A stretch of DNA of 64,000 bases from Rhodospirillum sp. (GCA_021741145.1 JAIOYK010000020.1:17465-81464); one strand, 5' to 3'. Positions 1 to 10,363 are shown, numbered from the stretch's first letter. Numbers and translations are program-made. The notes: generated by a model from the letters alone, not told the origin.

Positions 1-1597
1 GGGGCACGATGGCATGCTCTACAGCCTGCCCTCGCGGGAACTGATCGCCGATGCTGTGGAATACATGGCGAACGCCCATTGCGCCGACGCGCTTGTTTGC
101 ATTTCCAACTGCGACAAGATCACGCCGGGCATGCTGATGGCCTCGCTGCGGCTGAACATCCCGACCATCTTCGTCTCCGGCGGTCCCATGGAAGCGGGCA
201 AGGCCGTGCTGAATGGCAAGGAAGTCGCCTTGGATCTGATCGACGCCATGGTCGCCGCGGGGGATGAGAAGACCTCCGACGACGATGTGGCGGTCATAGA
301 ACGCTCCGCTTGCCCCACCTGCGGCTCCTGCTCGGGCATGTTCACGGCAAACTCGATGAACTGCCTGACCGAGGCTCTCGGTCTCTCTCTGCCGGGGAAC
401 GGCTCGGTCCTCGCCACCCATGCCGACCGCAAGGAGCTGTTCCTGGAAGCGGGACGGCGCATCGTCGATCTGGCCAAGCGGTACTACGAAGGGGATGACG
501 ACAGCGTTCTGCCCCGCTCCGTGGCGAATTTCGCCGCCTTCGAGAACGCCATGAGCCTGGATATCGCCATGGGCGGCTCCACGAACACGGTGCTTCACCT
601 GCTCGCCGCCGCCCAGGAAGGGGAAATCCCCTTCACCATGAAGGACATTGACCGCCTGTCCCGCAAGGTGCCCCACCTGTGTAAGGTGGCCCCCAGCACC
701 CAGCTCTACCACATGGAGGACGTGCACCGGGCCGGTGGAATCATGGGGATCCTGGGCGAGCTCTCCCGGGCGGGCCTGCTGAACACCGACGTGCCGACCG
801 TGCATGCGCCGACCATGGCCGATGCCATCGCCGACAACGACATCACCCTGACAGACAACGCCATCGTGAAGCGCTTCTTCAAGGCCGCCCCGGGGGGGGT
901 GCGGACCATCGAACCCTTTTCCACGGAGAACCGCTGGGAGTTGGATATGGACCGGGAGACCGGATGCATCCGGAACCTGGCGCATGCCTATTCCAAGGAC
1001 GGTGGTCTGGCGGTTCTCTATGGCAACATCGCGCCCGATGGCTGCATCGTGAAGACCGCGGGCGTGGACGCCTCGATCCTGACCTTCACCGGAACCGTGA
1101 AGATCTGCGAAAGCCAGGACGAGGCCGTGGCCCGGATCCTGGGCGGCGAGGTGGTCGAAGGCGACGTGGTGATCGTCCGCTATGAAGGCCCCAAGGGTGG
1201 GCCGGGCATGCAGGAAATGCTCTACCCCACCAGCTACCTGAAGTCCCGGGGCCTGGGCAAGGCCTGCGCCTTGCTGACCGATGGCCGTTTCTCCGGCGGA
1301 ACCTCGGGTTTGTCCATCGGCCATGCCTCGCCCGAGGCCGCCGCCGGCGGCCCCATCGGTCTGGCGGAGGAAGGGGATACCCTGCTCATCGACATCCCCA
1401 AGCGGACCATCGACCTTCAAATTTCCGATGAGGTCTTCGCCAAGCGCCGCGCCGCCATGGAGGCCAAGGGCAAGGACGCCTGGAAGCCCGCCAAACCCCG
1501 GAAGCGGGTTGTTTCGGCGGCCCTGCGTGCCTATGCGGCCCTGACCACCAGCGCCGACCGGGGCGCCGTGCGCGACGTGTCGCAAGTGGAGAAGTAG
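1..1597 (+). CDS. ilvD: Dihydroxy-acid dehydratase, 5'-truncated by window edge
   Basis: Dehydrates 2,3-dihydroxy-3-methylbutanoate or -pentanoate to the 2-keto acids, the penultimate step of valine and isoleucine synthesis; cytosolic, Fe-S dependent. The reading frame is already open at base 2 ([13 protein letters not shown]), so roughly the first 80 residues lie outside the window and the ATG at 14 is internal. Visible cluster-binding Cys motifs are CISNCDK and [40 protein letters not shown] and [12 protein letters not shown] are characteristic of IlvD. The C-terminus ends normally ([12 protein letters not shown]) before a strong terminator. It aligns closely by memory with enterobacterial IlvD throughout, so the identification is secure; only the N-terminus is unseen. 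Confidence 0.97.
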   Translation, partial: GHDGMLYSLPSRELIADAVEYMANAHCADALVCISNCDKITPGMLMASLRLNIPTIFVSGGPMEAGKAVLNGKEVALDLIDAMVAAGDEKTSDDDVAVIERSACPTCGSCSGMFTANSMNCLTEALGLSLPGNGSVLATHADRKELFLEAGRRIVDLAKRYYEGDDDSVLPRSVANFAAFENAMSLDIAMGGSTNTVLHLLAAAQEGEIPFTMKDIDRLSRKVPHLCKVAPSTQLYHMEDVHRAGGIMGILGELSRAGLLNTDVPTVHAPTMADAIADNDITLTDNAIVKRFFKAAPGGVRTIEPFSTENRWELDMDRETGCIRNLAHAYSKDGGLAVLYGNIAPDGCIVKTAGVDASILTFTGTVKICESQDEAVARILGGEVVEGDVVIVRYEGPKGGPGMQEMLYPTSYLKSRGLGKACALLTDGRFSGGTSGLSIGHASPEAAAGGPIGLAEEGDTLLIDIPKRTIDLQISDEVFAKRRAAMEAKGKDAWKPAKPRKRVVSAALRAYAALTTSADRGAVRDVSQVEK

Positions 1598-1624
1598 GGA
1601 CTGACTGCCCCATCGCTGACGGAG

Positions 1625-1658
1625 AAAGGCCCCGTGGATCGACCACGGGGCCTTTTTT
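1625..1658 (+). terminator. Rho-independent terminator of ilvD
   Basis: A 13-nt stem (AAAGGCCCCGTGG / CCACGGGGCCTTT) with a 5-nt loop runs directly into a T tract, 28 bases after the ilvD stop. It separates ilvD from the convergent DUF4870-like gene; the complementary A-run on the left side means it could act in both directions. Confidence 0.9.
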
Positions 1659-1735
1659 CCAATCGGTCAATGCAAAGGCCAACCCAAAAAACCGCTTCGA
1701 TCGCCGAGCTTGGGGTGGATCACCATGGACTTGTT

Positions 1736-2131
1736 TCAAATCAAGGATTTGGGGTCGGGAAACCCCTTGCGGTCGTTGACGGCGAGAAATCCCTTAACAA
1801 TACGGTAGATGAACCATAGGGCGCTTACACCGAGGATCAGGAAACCGATGCCAAAGGTCATGGTCACCATGCCAATCACGCCAAGTATCAAACAGAACCA
1901 AAAGGTGCGAATCTGCCAAGTCATATGGTCGGCGTAGATTGTTCCGACATAATCGTCTCGTTTGATGTGAGCAATGATGACTCCGACCACCCCCGTGATC
2001 CCAATGAAGACGGACAGGGCATAGAGGGCATAAACAACTTGAACCATCGTCCGTGCGCCCCGCGGTTCGGGTGGGGTCGGATTGCCGTCCATGTCGATGG
2101 TTGGGCTCTCTTTTGGATGGGGTTCGGTCAT
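1736..2131 (-). CDS. DUF4870-like small membrane protein
   Basis: A 131-aa protein with a proline-rich hydrophilic N-terminus and about three hydrophobic segments (VVYALYALSVFIGITGVVG; FWFCLILGVIGMVTMTFG; GFLILGVSALWFIYRIV). The pattern HIKRD...HMTWQIRTFWF...YRIVKGFLAVND is typical of the uncharacterised COG3671/DUF4870 membrane family of alphaproteobacteria; no function is established. The start chosen (MTEPHPKES) follows a good AGGAG ribosome site seven nt upstream; a longer frame to 2182 has 17 extra residues without such a site. It stands alone, convergent to ilvD and upstream-adjacent to xthA on the same strand, with about 130 nt between them. Confidence 0.75.
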   Translation of the reverse strand: MTEPHPKESPTIDMDGNPTPPEPRGARTMVQVVYALYALSVFIGITGVVGVIIAHIKRDDYVGTIYADHMTWQIRTFWFCLILGVIGMVTMTFGIGFLILGVSALWFIYRIVKGFLAVNDRKGFPDPKSLI

Positions 2132-2261
2132 GGGGCGTTTCTCCTGGTGGGGTAAGGGTAGAATATGACCCGCGGTTGGCAAGGCAGGGTGCTCCCGGGT
2201 TCGATCCTTACACCTCGAATCCCCACCCGTTCAACGGGAAATGTCGTCTTGATCGCTCGCC

Positions 2262-3068
2262 CTAGTCCAGTGTCAACTCAACCCAAGTCGGCGTGTGGTC
2301 GCTGGCCTTCTGTTCTCCTCGGGGCTTCCTGTCGACGCCCGCGTTCGCCAACTTGTCCGCGGCGGCGGGGTTGAGCAGCAGGTGGTCGATGCGCAACCCG
2401 TGATCCTTCTGCCAGGCGCCCGCCTGATAGTCCCAGAAGGTATAAACCCCCGGTGCCTTGGTGACCGCGCGGATCGCGTCCGTGTACCCCATGTGGAGCA
2501 AGGCGCGGAACCTCTGGCGGCTTTCCGGGCGGCACAGGGCGTCGTCGGCCCAACCCTTGGGGTCGTAGACGTCATCATCCGTCGGACAGACGTTGTAGTC
2601 TCCGGCGATGACCACCGGCAGGTCCGGTTCGGTCTCTAGCAGGATCCGCGCCCGGTCGACCAGCTTATCCATCCAGCGCAGCTTGTAGCCGAATTTGCGG
2701 TCCTCGGAGATGGGATTGCCGTTGGGCAGATAGAGGCAGCAGACCCGGATCTTGCCGTCCACCAGGGCCTCGATATAGCGGGCTTGGGCATCGGGTTGGT
2801 CATCCTCCGATCCCGTCGCGCCCGGTAGGCGGGGGGTGATGTCTTCCAGGGGAAGGCGGGAGAGGATGGCCACGCCATTGTAGGTTTTCTGGCCATGGAC
2901 GGCCACTTGATAGCCCAAATCCTCGATTTCCAGGGCCGGAAAGGCCTCATCAACGCATTTGATTTCCTGAAGCAGGACAACATCGGGCGCTTCCGCCTTC
3001 AACCAAGCCAGCAGGTTGGGCAAACGAGCCTTGACGCTGTTCACGTTGAAGGTGGCGATACGCACCAT
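2262..3068 (-). CDS. xthA: Exodeoxyribonuclease III
   Basis: A 268-aa AP endonuclease / 3'-5' exonuclease of base-excision repair, Mg2+ dependent and cytosolic. The endonuclease/exonuclease/phosphatase fold is clear: FNVNSVKARL at the N-terminus, metal-binding Glu in LLQEIK, catalytic GDYNVCP, RIDHLLLN and the terminal Asp-His in KASDHTPTWVEL. Length equals the family norm (about 260-270). It is divergent from the exported protein gene at 3155, so the 86 nt between them hold both start regions. Confidence 0.95.
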   Translation of the reverse strand: MVRIATFNVNSVKARLPNLLAWLKAEAPDVVLLQEIKCVDEAFPALEIEDLGYQVAVHGQKTYNGVAILSRLPLEDITPRLPGATGSEDDQPDAQARYIEALVDGKIRVCCLYLPNGNPISEDRKFGYKLRWMDKLVDRARILLETEPDLPVVIAGDYNVCPTDDDVYDPKGWADDALCRPESRQRFRALLHMGYTDAIRAVTKAPGVYTFWDYQAGAWQKDHGLRIDHLLLNPAAADKLANAGVDRKPRGEQKASDHTPTWVELTLD

Positions 3069-3154
3069 GGCTTCCTATCTCCAAAGGGGTCCGTTGGGTG
3101 GGCGGTGGGATGGCCCCTCTTACCACGGTCCACGAAGGGGGGACAGGGAAACCC

Positions 3155-3898
3155 ATGGAAGGAATGGCTTTCAAAGGGATCGTCGCGGCGGGGAAGGCAC
3201 CGCGCCTGATGAGTTTGGTTCTTTTTGCTCTCATTCCTTGGGGTGCTTCCGTCACCCATGCCGCGTCCCAAGGAAGTGCCCAGGGAAGAGAGTGCCCGCG
3301 GCCCGACGTTCCTCCCAGAATCATTCTGGAAACCGGGTTCGCCAAACCAAGGTTGGATACCAGTAAATCCAGCACCCAGTTGGCCGCGATCCTGGATAGC
3401 CAAAAGGGGAGCTCCGCGGTGGGGAACGCCGTGGGTTTGACCAGCACCCGCCCGGCCTATTCTTTTCAAACAAGGATCTCCGCCAATCAAGTGGGAGGCA
3501 ATCAAGTGGGAGGGCAGAGGTACTGTGTTACATTAACGGACCTGACAATCCGCTTTAAATACGAGAATGTTCTGGTTTACGTGGCACGAAAATATTCCGC
3601 GGCAAGCTGCCCCTATAGGGTCACCCTGAACCACGAAATGCGCCATGTGACCCTTTACCGCCAGGGGTACGAGGCCTTCCTGCCTCTGCTGAACGCCCGG
3701 GCGAAAGCGGTGGCGGACGAAGTCAACCCAATGAAGGCCTCGTCCTTGGCGATGGCCCGTCGAGTGCATCTCGAACGGATCCAGAAAGCGCTGGAACCGG
3801 CGTTCCAAACGTTCTTCGGGGAACAGCGCGCCAGGAACCTGGAAATGGACACGCCCCAGGCCTATGGCCTCGAACGGGATAAATGTCGGGACTGGTAA
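3155..3898 (+). CDS. Exported HExxH-type protein of unknown function (DUF922-like)
   Basis: About 247 aa with a signal-peptide-like N-terminus (LMSLVLFALIPWGASVTHAAS). The mature part contains NHEMRHVTLYRQGYEAF, an HExxH-like zinc site, followed by a helical region rich in Ala/Arg. Such a His-Glu-x-x-His with downstream helices resembles predicted secreted zinc-binding DUF922-type proteins, but I cannot confirm the family. Start is uncertain: ATG at 3155 follows a weak GGGGACAGGG; ATG at 3164 and the upstream ATG-type start at 3098 are alternatives. A 15-bp duplication inside the gene (3484-3513) repeats NQVGG. Four Cys residues after the signal peptide could form disulfides in the periplasm. 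No neighbour suggests a pathway. Confidence 0.65.
   Translation: MEGMAFKGIVAAGKAPRLMSLVLFALIPWGASVTHAASQGSAQGRECPRPDVPPRIILETGFAKPRLDTSKSSTQLAAILDSQKGSSAVGNAVGLTSTRPAYSFQTRISANQVGGNQVGGQRYCVTLTDLTIRFKYENVLVYVARKYSAASCPYRVTLNHEMRHVTLYRQGYEAFLPLLNARAKAVADEVNPMKASSLAMARRVHLERIQKALEPAFQTFFGEQRARNLEMDTPQAYGLERDKCRDW
3484..3513 (+). repeat. 15-bp perfect tandem duplication inside a CDS
   Basis: CAATCAAGTGGGAGG occurs twice back to back, adding five residues (NQVGG twice). It keeps the frame, so it is a length polymorphism candidate rather than a lesion. Confidence 0.85.
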
Positions 3899-3995
3899 TG
3901 TCCTGGAAGGGATGGGGCCATGCCTGGATGGGACCCCTCTCGCCCGTTAGACCGAGCCCACCCTCTAATCCCATCCTTTAGACAGAACCCGCCCT

Positions 3996-4391
3996 TCAGA
4001 CAGAAAAAGAGGTGCCGCAGCCGCAGGTGCTGGTCGCGTTGGGGTTTTTGATGGTGAAGGCCGCGGCCATCAAATCCTCGGTATAATCGATCACCGACCC
4101 CCGCAGCAGCTCCAGGGAAGCCTCGTCGATCACCACGGTGACCCCGTGCTCCTGGAACACCCTGTCTTCCTCGGCCGTCGTCTTTTCCAGGTCGAAGCCG
4201 TAGGAAAAGCCAGAACAGCCGCCGCCGGACACCATGACGCGGAGCATCAGGTCGGGGTTCTTTTCCGCCTCCATCAAGGCCTTGATCCGCCCCGCCGCGG
4301 AGGCGGAGATGCTGACGTCCGATCTCGTGGGATCGGCGGTGGGCGCGCCGTTCGCCAAGTCGGGGGAGGTCTCCGTCGTCATTGTCGTCAT
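3996..4391 (-). CDS. erpA: A-type iron-sulfur carrier protein, ErpA/IscA-like
   Basis: A 131-aa HesB/YadR/YfhF-family protein that carries Fe-S clusters to target apoproteins in the cytosol. The three conserved cysteines are present: GGGCSGFSYGF and the C-terminal STCGCGTSF. Positions and spacing match ErpA/IscA; the N-terminal 20 residues are a variable, Asp/Thr-rich extension. Start at 4391 is preceded by AGGAAG about six nt upstream; a GTG at 4394 is in the same frame. It is divergent from dgt, with a roughly 265-nt shared upstream region. The same erpA/dgt head-to-head order is common in Rhodospirillales (established knowledge from memory). Confidence 0.93.
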   Translation of the reverse strand: MTTMTTETSPDLANGAPTADPTRSDVSISASAAGRIKALMEAEKNPDLMLRVMVSGGGCSGFSYGFDLEKTTAEEDRVFQEHGVTVVIDEASLELLRGSVIDYTEDLMAAAFTIKNPNATSTCGCGTSFSV

Positions 4392-4657
4392 CACGGACTT
4401 CCTTTACGCTTCTGAGTGAGCCAAATGGGGCGGCCGCGGGGGAAGGCCTGGCGTCGTCTCGGATCCCGCCAGCACGGGAGGCATGAGGGGACGCTTTCTC
4501 CAGGTAAAGATAGGCAGCTCCAGCAACGCGGCGCAAGGGGAGGGGAGGGTATTTCCTTTCGCGACGCGGCGAAAAGGAACCGGTTCCCCCTCCTTCGTTT
4601 GATTGCAGGCGGTCTGGGTGCTTGCCCGTCCCCCCCCTTGAAGACTACCTTCCCGCC

Positions 4658-5854
4658 ATGACACCATGGATTCCCCAACCGACGGTCCTCGCTCCCTACG
4701 CCACCCAGCCGGCGGAAAGCAGGGGACGACTCCATCCGGAGCCCGACAATGCCCACCGGTCACCCCACCAGCGGGACCGGGACCGGATCATCCATTCCGC
4801 GGCGTTTCGCCGCCTAAAATACAAAACCCAGGTCTTCGTCAATTCCGTTGGCGAAAACTACCGCACCCGGCTGACCCACAGCCTGGAGGTTTCGCAGATC
4901 GCCCGGTCCGTCAGCCGCATGCTCGGCTTGAACGAGGATCTCGCCGAGGCGCTCGCGCTCGCCCATGATCTGGGACATACCTGCTTCGGTCATGCCGGAG
5001 AGGATGCCTTGAAGGATTGCATGGCCCCCTTCGACGGCTTTGATCACAATGCCCAGTCCCTGCGGGTCGTCACGAAGCTGGAACGGCGCTATGCGCCGTT
5101 CGATGGCCTCAATCTGACCTGGGAAACCTTGGAAGGGCTGGTCAAGCACAACGGACCGCTGGTGAAGGCGGGAGAGCGGACCCTGGACGACCTGCCCATG
5201 GCGATCCGCGACTACGTGAGCACCCACGACCTGGAGCTGACCTCCCACGCGGGGCCGGAAGCACAGGTCGCCGCCCTGGCTGACGATATCGCCTATAACG
5301 CCCACGATATCGACGACGGCCTGCGGGCCGGGCTGCTCAAGCTGGATGACCTGTTGGACGTGCCCCTGGTGGGGCCACTCCTGCGGGAGGTGCTGGAGAC
5401 CTACCCGGGTCTGGAAACGTCCCGTATCCTCCACGAGACTCAGCGCCGGGTGATCACCGCCATGGTCGACGACCTGCGTCGGGAGACCAGCCGCCGCTTG
5501 TGTGCCTTGGCGCCTGGTTCCGCGACGGAAATCCGGGCCATGACCCAGCCCGTGGTTGCCTTTAGCGCGGAAATGGCGGAAAACGACCGGGGTCTCAAAG
5601 CCTTCCTTTTTCCCAATGTCTATCGCCACTACCGGGTCAACCGCATGACCAGCAAGGCCCGGCGGGTAGTACGCGAGATGTTTGGTCTGTTGCTTGAGGA
5701 GCCGCGTCTGCTGCCCACCGACTGGCGCGAGCGGGCATCGAAACCCCAAACCCCCCGGACAGCCCGGGTGGTTTGCGATTACATCGCCGGTATGACCGAT
5801 CGTTTCGCACTCGACGAACATGCCAGACTGTTTGATCCGTTGGTGAAGCCATGA
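4658..5854 (+). CDS. dgt: Deoxyguanosinetriphosphate triphosphohydrolase-like protein
   Basis: HD-domain dNTP triphosphohydrolase, about 398 aa, expected to hydrolyse dGTP to deoxyguanosine and triphosphate and so tune dNTP pools. HD metal ligands are visible: [10 protein letters not shown], then [16 protein letters not shown], then [14 protein letters not shown]. The N-terminal RGRLHPEP and [22 protein letters not shown] are characteristic of the short bacterial Dgt subfamily. Start taken as ATG 4658; the frame extends to a TTG at 4622, neither with a convincing ribosome site. It heads a seven-gene operon and overlaps argS by four nt (ATGA). Confidence 0.93.
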   Translation: MTPWIPQPTVLAPYATQPAESRGRLHPEPDNAHRSPHQRDRDRIIHSAAFRRLKYKTQVFVNSVGENYRTRLTHSLEVSQIARSVSRMLGLNEDLAEALALAHDLGHTCFGHAGEDALKDCMAPFDGFDHNAQSLRVVTKLERRYAPFDGLNLTWETLEGLVKHNGPLVKAGERTLDDLPMAIRDYVSTHDLELTSHAGPEAQVAALADDIAYNAHDIDDGLRAGLLKLDDLLDVPLVGPLLREVLETYPGLETSRILHETQRRVITAMVDDLRRETSRRLCALAPGSATEIRAMTQPVVAFSAEMAENDRGLKAFLFPNVYRHYRVNRMTSKARRVVREMFGLLLEEPRLLPTDWRERASKPQTPRTARVVCDYIAGMTDRFALDEHARLFDPLVKP

Positions 5855-7629
5855 ATATTTTCAATGAGTTAAAAGTCGTTATTCTGGATGTGATCGAGGC
5901 GCTGAAGGCCGAAGGGACATTGCCCCCGGATCTGGATGCCTCGCGGGTGACCATGGAACCGCCCCGGGATCCCAGCCACGGCGACATGGCGACCAACGCG
6001 GCGATGGTGCTTGGCAAGGCCGCCGCGATGAAACCCCGCGATCTGGCCGAGATTCTGGTGGCCAAGCTGACACGGGCCGAATTGGTGGCCGAGGCCAATG
6101 TAGCTGGGCCTGGATTTATAAATATTCGTTTAAAAACAGTTGCTTGGCTTAATGTTTTGAAAGCGGTTCTCGAAATTGGGCCGACCTATGGCGCATCGGA
6201 TCTGGGAGGGGGCGCCGCTGTCAACGTGGAGTTCGTCTCGGCAAATCCCACGGGACCCATGCATGTGGGCCATGGGCGCGGGGCGGTCTTTGGGGACGCC
6301 CTGGCCAGCCTGCTGTCAAAGGCCGGTTGGGCGGTGACCAAGGAGTATTACGTCAACGACGCGGGGGCGCAGGTCGAATCCCTGGCCCGGGCCGTGTACG
6401 GCCGGTACCGGGTTTCGCGGGGCGATTTGACCGCCGAGGCCTTCCAGGCCATGCTGGCGGCCAAGGAAATCGAATACGGCGGTGACTACCTTGTGCCCCT
6501 GGCCGAGGAAATCTCCCAGGCCGAGGGGGATGTCTGGCTGGGCAAGGAGGAAGCCGATTGGCTGCCCCATTTCCGGGACCGGGGCATCGACAGCATGCTT
6601 GCGCTGATCAAGGAAGATCTCGCCGCCTTGGGTGTCTCGCATGACGTGTTCACCTCGGAGCGTGGGTTGGTGCGCGCCGGGCGGGTGGACGAACTGTTGG
6701 GCGAGTTGGAAAGCCGGGATCTGATCTACGTGGGCGTGCTGGAGCCGCCCAAGGGCAAGACCCCCGACGATTGGGAACCCCGGCCCCAAACCCTGTTCCG
6801 GGCGACCCAATATGGCGATGACATGGATCGCCCCTTGAAAAAATCCGATGGGACCTGGACCTATTTCGCCAGCGACATCGCCTATCACCACGACAAATAC
6901 AAGCGTGGTTTCAAGGAAATGATCAACATCCTCGGCGCCGATCATGGGGGCTACGTGAAGCGGCTAAAAGCCGCGGTTAAAGCCGTCTCCGGCGGGGAAG
7001 GGGAATTGGACGTGAAGCTGATTCAACTCGTCAAACTGATGAACAAGGGCGAGCCGGTGAAAATGTCCAAGCGGGCCGGAACCTTTATCACCCTGCGCGA
7101 GGTTGTCGACGAGGTGGGCAAGGACGTGGTCCGTTTCATCATGCTGACCCGCAAGAACGACGCCGCGCTGGATTTTGATTACGCCAAGGTCACGGAGAAA
7201 ACCCGGGATAACCCGGTATTCTACGTGCAATATGCCCATGCCCGCTCCCAATCCGTGAAGCGCCACGCCATGGAGGCCTTCCCCGACCGGGATCTGTCCC
7301 CCGCGGCCTTGGCGGAAGCCGCCGACTTTTCCCTGCTCGACACCGAGGAGGAACTGGCCATGGTTCGCCTGCTTGGCGGATGGCCCCGTCTGGTGGAAAG
7401 CGCCGCGGAGGCCCATGAACCCCACAGGGTGGCGTTCTATCTGGGCGAGGTGGCCGCGGCCTTTCACGGTTTGTGGAACCGTGGGAACGATAATGCCCAG
7501 CTTCGGTTCTTCCTTCCGGAGAACGAACAAACCAGTCTTGCCCGTCTCGCGCTTGTCCAAGCGGTGGCGACGGTGATAGCGTCGGGGTTGGAGATCTTCG
7601 GGGTGGAACCGGTTGAGGAGATGCGGTAA
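5851..7629 (+). CDS. argS: Arginyl-tRNA synthetase
   Basis: Class I aminoacyl-tRNA synthetase charging tRNA-Arg, 592 aa, cytosolic. Domains in order: N-terminal additional domain (about 1-110), catalytic Rossmann fold with the HIGH-type motif [14 protein letters not shown] near residue 133, KMSKRAGTF near residue 407, and a C-terminal DALR anticodon-binding helical domain from about 470 ([16 protein letters not shown]). Start overlaps the dgt stop as ATGA, indicating translational coupling. The short AT-richer stretch near 6100-6160 is still in frame and not a lesion. Confidence 0.97.
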   Translation: MNIFNELKVVILDVIEALKAEGTLPPDLDASRVTMEPPRDPSHGDMATNAAMVLGKAAAMKPRDLAEILVAKLTRAELVAEANVAGPGFINIRLKTVAWLNVLKAVLEIGPTYGASDLGGGAAVNVEFVSANPTGPMHVGHGRGAVFGDALASLLSKAGWAVTKEYYVNDAGAQVESLARAVYGRYRVSRGDLTAEAFQAMLAAKEIEYGGDYLVPLAEEISQAEGDVWLGKEEADWLPHFRDRGIDSMLALIKEDLAALGVSHDVFTSERGLVRAGRVDELLGELESRDLIYVGVLEPPKGKTPDDWEPRPQTLFRATQYGDDMDRPLKKSDGTWTYFASDIAYHHDKYKRGFKEMINILGADHGGYVKRLKAAVKAVSGGEGELDVKLIQLVKLMNKGEPVKMSKRAGTFITLREVVDEVGKDVVRFIMLTRKNDAALDFDYAKVTEKTRDNPVFYVQYAHARSQSVKRHAMEAFPDRDLSPAALAEAADFSLLDTEEELAMVRLLGGWPRLVESAAEAHEPHRVAFYLGEVAAAFHGLWNRGNDNAQLRFFLPENEQTSLARLALVQAVATVIASGLEIFGVEPVEEMR

Positions 7630-8660
7630 TGGCTCTAAGGCGCCAACGTTCGGACGGTGGAGAAGACGATATCGATCTGGACGAGCAGCTTTTGAACCTG
7701 CTCCCCGATGAATTACGGGATTCCGATGAGATCTACCTGGATGACGAGGTGGAGCCGCCCCGTGGCAAGGGGGGGATTCTAGCGGTGATGTTCGGCATTT
7801 TCTTCGGCTTGCTGGTCGCTGGTGTCGCCGCTTGGTACCTCCTTGGCGGGGCTGGGGGAGACGTGGCCCAGACTCCCGGTGGTCCCCCGGTCGTCACCGC
7901 CGAAGGTGAACCCTATAAGACCCGCCCGGAAGAACCGGGTGGTATGATGGTCGAGAACAAGGACAAGCTGGTTTACAACCGAATCGCGGAAGGGGATGGC
8001 GCCGTGAAGCCGGTGGAGAAATTACTTCCGGAGGCGGAACAGCCAAGGACACCCCCCGCGATCCCCACCGCGCCACCGCTCTCTCCGTCCGATTCCGCCC
8101 CGGTCGCGGCCAAACTTCCGCCCCTGGTCGGCGGGACGCCGTTGAACCCGCCGCGCTCTCCCGTGGAAACGGATACCACGCCACCGCCGTCCCCCCCCAC
8201 GCCGAGACCCGTCGAGGACGATTCCGCGGCCGCGTCCAGTCAGACCGCTCGGAAGCCACCAACCCCCGTTGAATTGACCGGATCGCCGACGACCAAACCG
8301 GAACCCGCCACCCCGACGCCAGCTCCCGAGCCCGTCGCGCCTATTCCGGCCCAGGCCGCGGCCAAGCCCGTTTCGCCCCCCGCCCCGGCGGCGGTCTCCA
8401 CCACCGGGGCCAAGGGCGATACTCTGGTCCAGGTGGCCGCTCTGCGGTCCGAGGCCGCGGCCGAGGAGGCTTGGCGCGGAATCCAGTCCAAGAATAAGGA
8501 ACTGCTGGGTGGCTTCCCCCATCAGATCGTTCGCGCGGACCTGGGTGATAAGGGGATTTATTTCCGCCTTCGCGTTGGGCCGGTGGGGGATCAAACCCAG
8601 GCCAAGTCCCTTTGTGAAACCCTGAAAAGCCGTGGGCAAGGGTGTATCGTTGTCCGTTAA
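7629..8660 (+). CDS. SPOR-domain single-pass membrane protein
   Basis: A 343-aa bitopic protein: acidic cytoplasmic N-terminus (about 1-50), one transmembrane helix (about 54-74, ILAVMFGIFFGLLVAGVAAW), a long Pro/Ala/Thr-rich periplasmic linker (about 80-260) and a C-terminal SPOR domain (262-343). SPOR domains bind denuded glycan strands at the septum, so a role in cell division or septal peptidoglycan remodelling is likely. It sits between argS and nagZ in the operon: its ATG overlaps the argS stop by one nt (TAATG) and its end overlaps the nagZ start. It is equivalent in context to the SPOR protein routinely found between argS and nagZ in alphaproteobacteria. Confidence 0.88.
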   Translation: MALRRQRSDGGEDDIDLDEQLLNLLPDELRDSDEIYLDDEVEPPRGKGGILAVMFGIFFGLLVAGVAAWYLLGGAGGDVAQTPGGPPVVTAEGEPYKTRPEEPGGMMVENKDKLVYNRIAEGDGAVKPVEKLLPEAEQPRTPPAIPTAPPLSPSDSAPVAAKLPPLVGGTPLNPPRSPVETDTTPPPSPPTPRPVEDDSAAASSQTARKPPTPVELTGSPTTKPEPATPTPAPEPVAPIPAQAAAKPVSPPAPAAVSTTGAKGDTLVQVAALRSEAAAEEAWRGIQSKNKELLGGFPHQIVRADLGDKGIYFRLRVGPVGDQTQAKSLCETLKSRGQGCIVVR

Positions 8661-9669
8661 ATCACCATTGGCCGTTATTCTGGGGGTCTCCGGAACGGAA
8701 CTGACGCCCAGCGAGGCCGCTTTCCTGCGGGAAGCCGATCCCTTCGGATTCATCCTCTTTGCCCGGAATATCGACACCCCGGTTCAGGTCCGCGCCTTGA
8801 CGGAGAGCCTGCGGGCCACCGTTGGGCGATCCGACGCTCCGATCCTGATCGACCAGGAAGGGGGACGCGTGCAGCGCTTGCGCCCCCCCCATTGGCCCAA
8901 TCGCCCTCCGGCGAACGTCTTTGGCGCCCTATACGCCAAGGATGTTCCAAGGGCCCGGGCCGCGGCCACGTTGCATGCCCGGCTGATCGCCCATGATCTG
9001 CGCCAGTTGGGTATCGACACCAATTGCCTGCCGGTCATGGATGTGCGGCAGCAGGGGGCCCATGATATCATCGGCGATCGGGCCTTTTCCGAGGATCCGT
9101 CCATCGTCGGGGACTTGGGCCAAGCGGTGGTCGCGGGCCTGTTGAGGGGAGGGGTCTATCCGGTGATCAAGCATATCCCCGGCCATGGCCGCTCCCACGC
9201 CGACAGTCACGAGGACCTGCCCGTGGTGGACACGGATCTGGAGACCCTCTCACGCCACGACATCCCGCCCTTTCGAGCCGTGGCGGATGCTCCCTTCGCC
9301 ATGACCGCCCATATCGTCTATTCCGCCATCGACCCGACGCAGCCGGCCACGGTGTCGGCGAAGGTGATTGGCGAGGCCATCCGGGGCGCCTGCGGTTTTC
9401 AGGGGTTGTTGATGACCGATGATTTGTCCATGAAGGCCCTGGATGGCCCCATGGAAGAACGCACCCGCCGCTCCCTGGCCGCGGGCTGCGATCTGGTCCT
9501 TCATTGCAATGGCGATATGGTCGAAATGGAGGGCGTGATCCGCGCCGCCCGTCCCCTGGATCTGGAGGGGATCCAGCGGTGGCACAGGGCCAAGGGCCAA
9601 CTTTACGCCCCCGACCCGGCCTATGACCCCCGCGCCGACGAGGAAACCCTGGCGGAGTACCTATCGTGA
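8632..9669 (+). CDS. nagZ: Beta-N-acetylhexosaminidase (peptidoglycan recycling)
   Basis: Glycoside hydrolase family 3 enzyme removing N-acetylglucosamine from 1,6-anhydro-muropeptides in the cytosol, about 345 aa. Diagnostic motifs: LIDQEGGRVQRL, KHIPGHGRSHADSHEDLP (the His/Asp general acid-base loop of bacterial NagZ) and LLMTDDLSMKAL containing the catalytic Asp nucleophile. The frame opens at GTG 8632, overlapping the SPOR gene by 29 nt; TTG 8650 is an alternative. Adjacent septal SPOR protein gives a coherent peptidoglycan context. Confidence 0.94.
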   Translation: MGKGVSLSVKSPLAVILGVSGTELTPSEAAFLREADPFGFILFARNIDTPVQVRALTESLRATVGRSDAPILIDQEGGRVQRLRPPHWPNRPPANVFGALYAKDVPRARAAATLHARLIAHDLRQLGIDTNCLPVMDVRQQGAHDIIGDRAFSEDPSIVGDLGQAVVAGLLRGGVYPVIKHIPGHGRSHADSHEDLPVVDTDLETLSRHDIPPFRAVADAPFAMTAHIVYSAIDPTQPATVSAKVIGEAIRGACGFQGLLMTDDLSMKALDGPMEERTRRSLAAGCDLVLHCNGDMVEMEGVIRAARPLDLEGIQRWHRAKGQLYAPDPAYDPRADEETLAEYLS

Positions 9670-10349
9670 TGGGGATGGTCGAAAACGTTTTGACCTGGAT
9701 CCCTGGACTGATTCTGGCCATTACCCTGCACGAGGCGGCCCATGCCTATGCCGCCTCCCTCCTGGGCGACAACACGGCGAAGGCCCTCGGGCGGGTGACC
9801 CTCAACCCCATCCGCCATGTGGACCCCTTTGGTACGGTCCTGTTGCCCGGTTTGCTCTTCCTGACTGGCGCGCCCTTCCTGTTCGGCTGGGCCAAGCCCG
9901 TGCCCGTGGACTACCGAAATCTGCACAGTCCAAAGCGGGACATGGCTTGGGTGGCCCTGGCTGGACCCGGAATGAATATTTTTCTGGCCGTCGTTTTCGC
10001 GGCCTCTATCCACCTGTTGCGGTTCGTTCCGGAGACTTGGCTCGAGGTTCTGTTCATCACCCTGCAAAAGGCCGTCCTGATCAATTGCGTGCTGGCGGTC
10101 TTCAATATGATCCCCATCCCTCCCCTGGATGGGGGGCGGGTCCTGGTGGGCCTGCTGCCCATGAAGCCGGCCATCTGGATGTCGCGGATGGAAAAGAAGG
10201 GCCTGTTTATCCTGATTGGCGTGCTCTTCCTTCTGCCCCTGGTCTTGGGCCAGTTCGGCATCCATTTCAGCCCCTTCGAGCTGTTTGTCGGGCCTGTCGT
10301 CCGGGCCCTGATGGGGGCCGTTTACGCCACTGTCATGCTCCCCATCTAG
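9669..10349 (+). CDS. Site-2-protease-type M50 zinc metalloprotease
   Basis: A polytopic membrane protein of 226 aa with the M50 signature: HEAAH in the first membrane segment (LAITLHEAAHAYAA) and the third zinc ligand Asp in PPLDGGRVLVG. About five hydrophobic segments. It belongs to the short, PDZ-less S2P subfamily found beside scpA across many bacteria; the substrate is unknown. ATG 9669 overlaps the nagZ stop (TGATG); a GTG at 9666 is also in frame. scpA follows after 14 nt. Confidence 0.9.
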   Translation: MGMVENVLTWIPGLILAITLHEAAHAYAASLLGDNTAKALGRVTLNPIRHVDPFGTVLLPGLLFLTGAPFLFGWAKPVPVDYRNLHSPKRDMAWVALAGPGMNIFLAVVFAASIHLLRFVPETWLEVLFITLQKAVLINCVLAVFNMIPIPPLDGGRVLVGLLPMKPAIWMSRMEKKGLFILIGVLFLLPLVLGQFGIHFSPFELFVGPVVRALMGAVYATVMLPI

Positions 10350-10363
10350 GGGCGGATTGGACG

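Noticed and set aside
2190..2230. tRNA-like T-loop (GGTTCGATCC)
   Set aside because: The flanking arms do not pair, and no anticodon arm can be folded.
9623..10363. N-terminal extension of the scpA frame through the M50 gene
   Set aside because: Out-of-frame read of nagZ/M50 sequence; scpA homology starts after ATG 10364.
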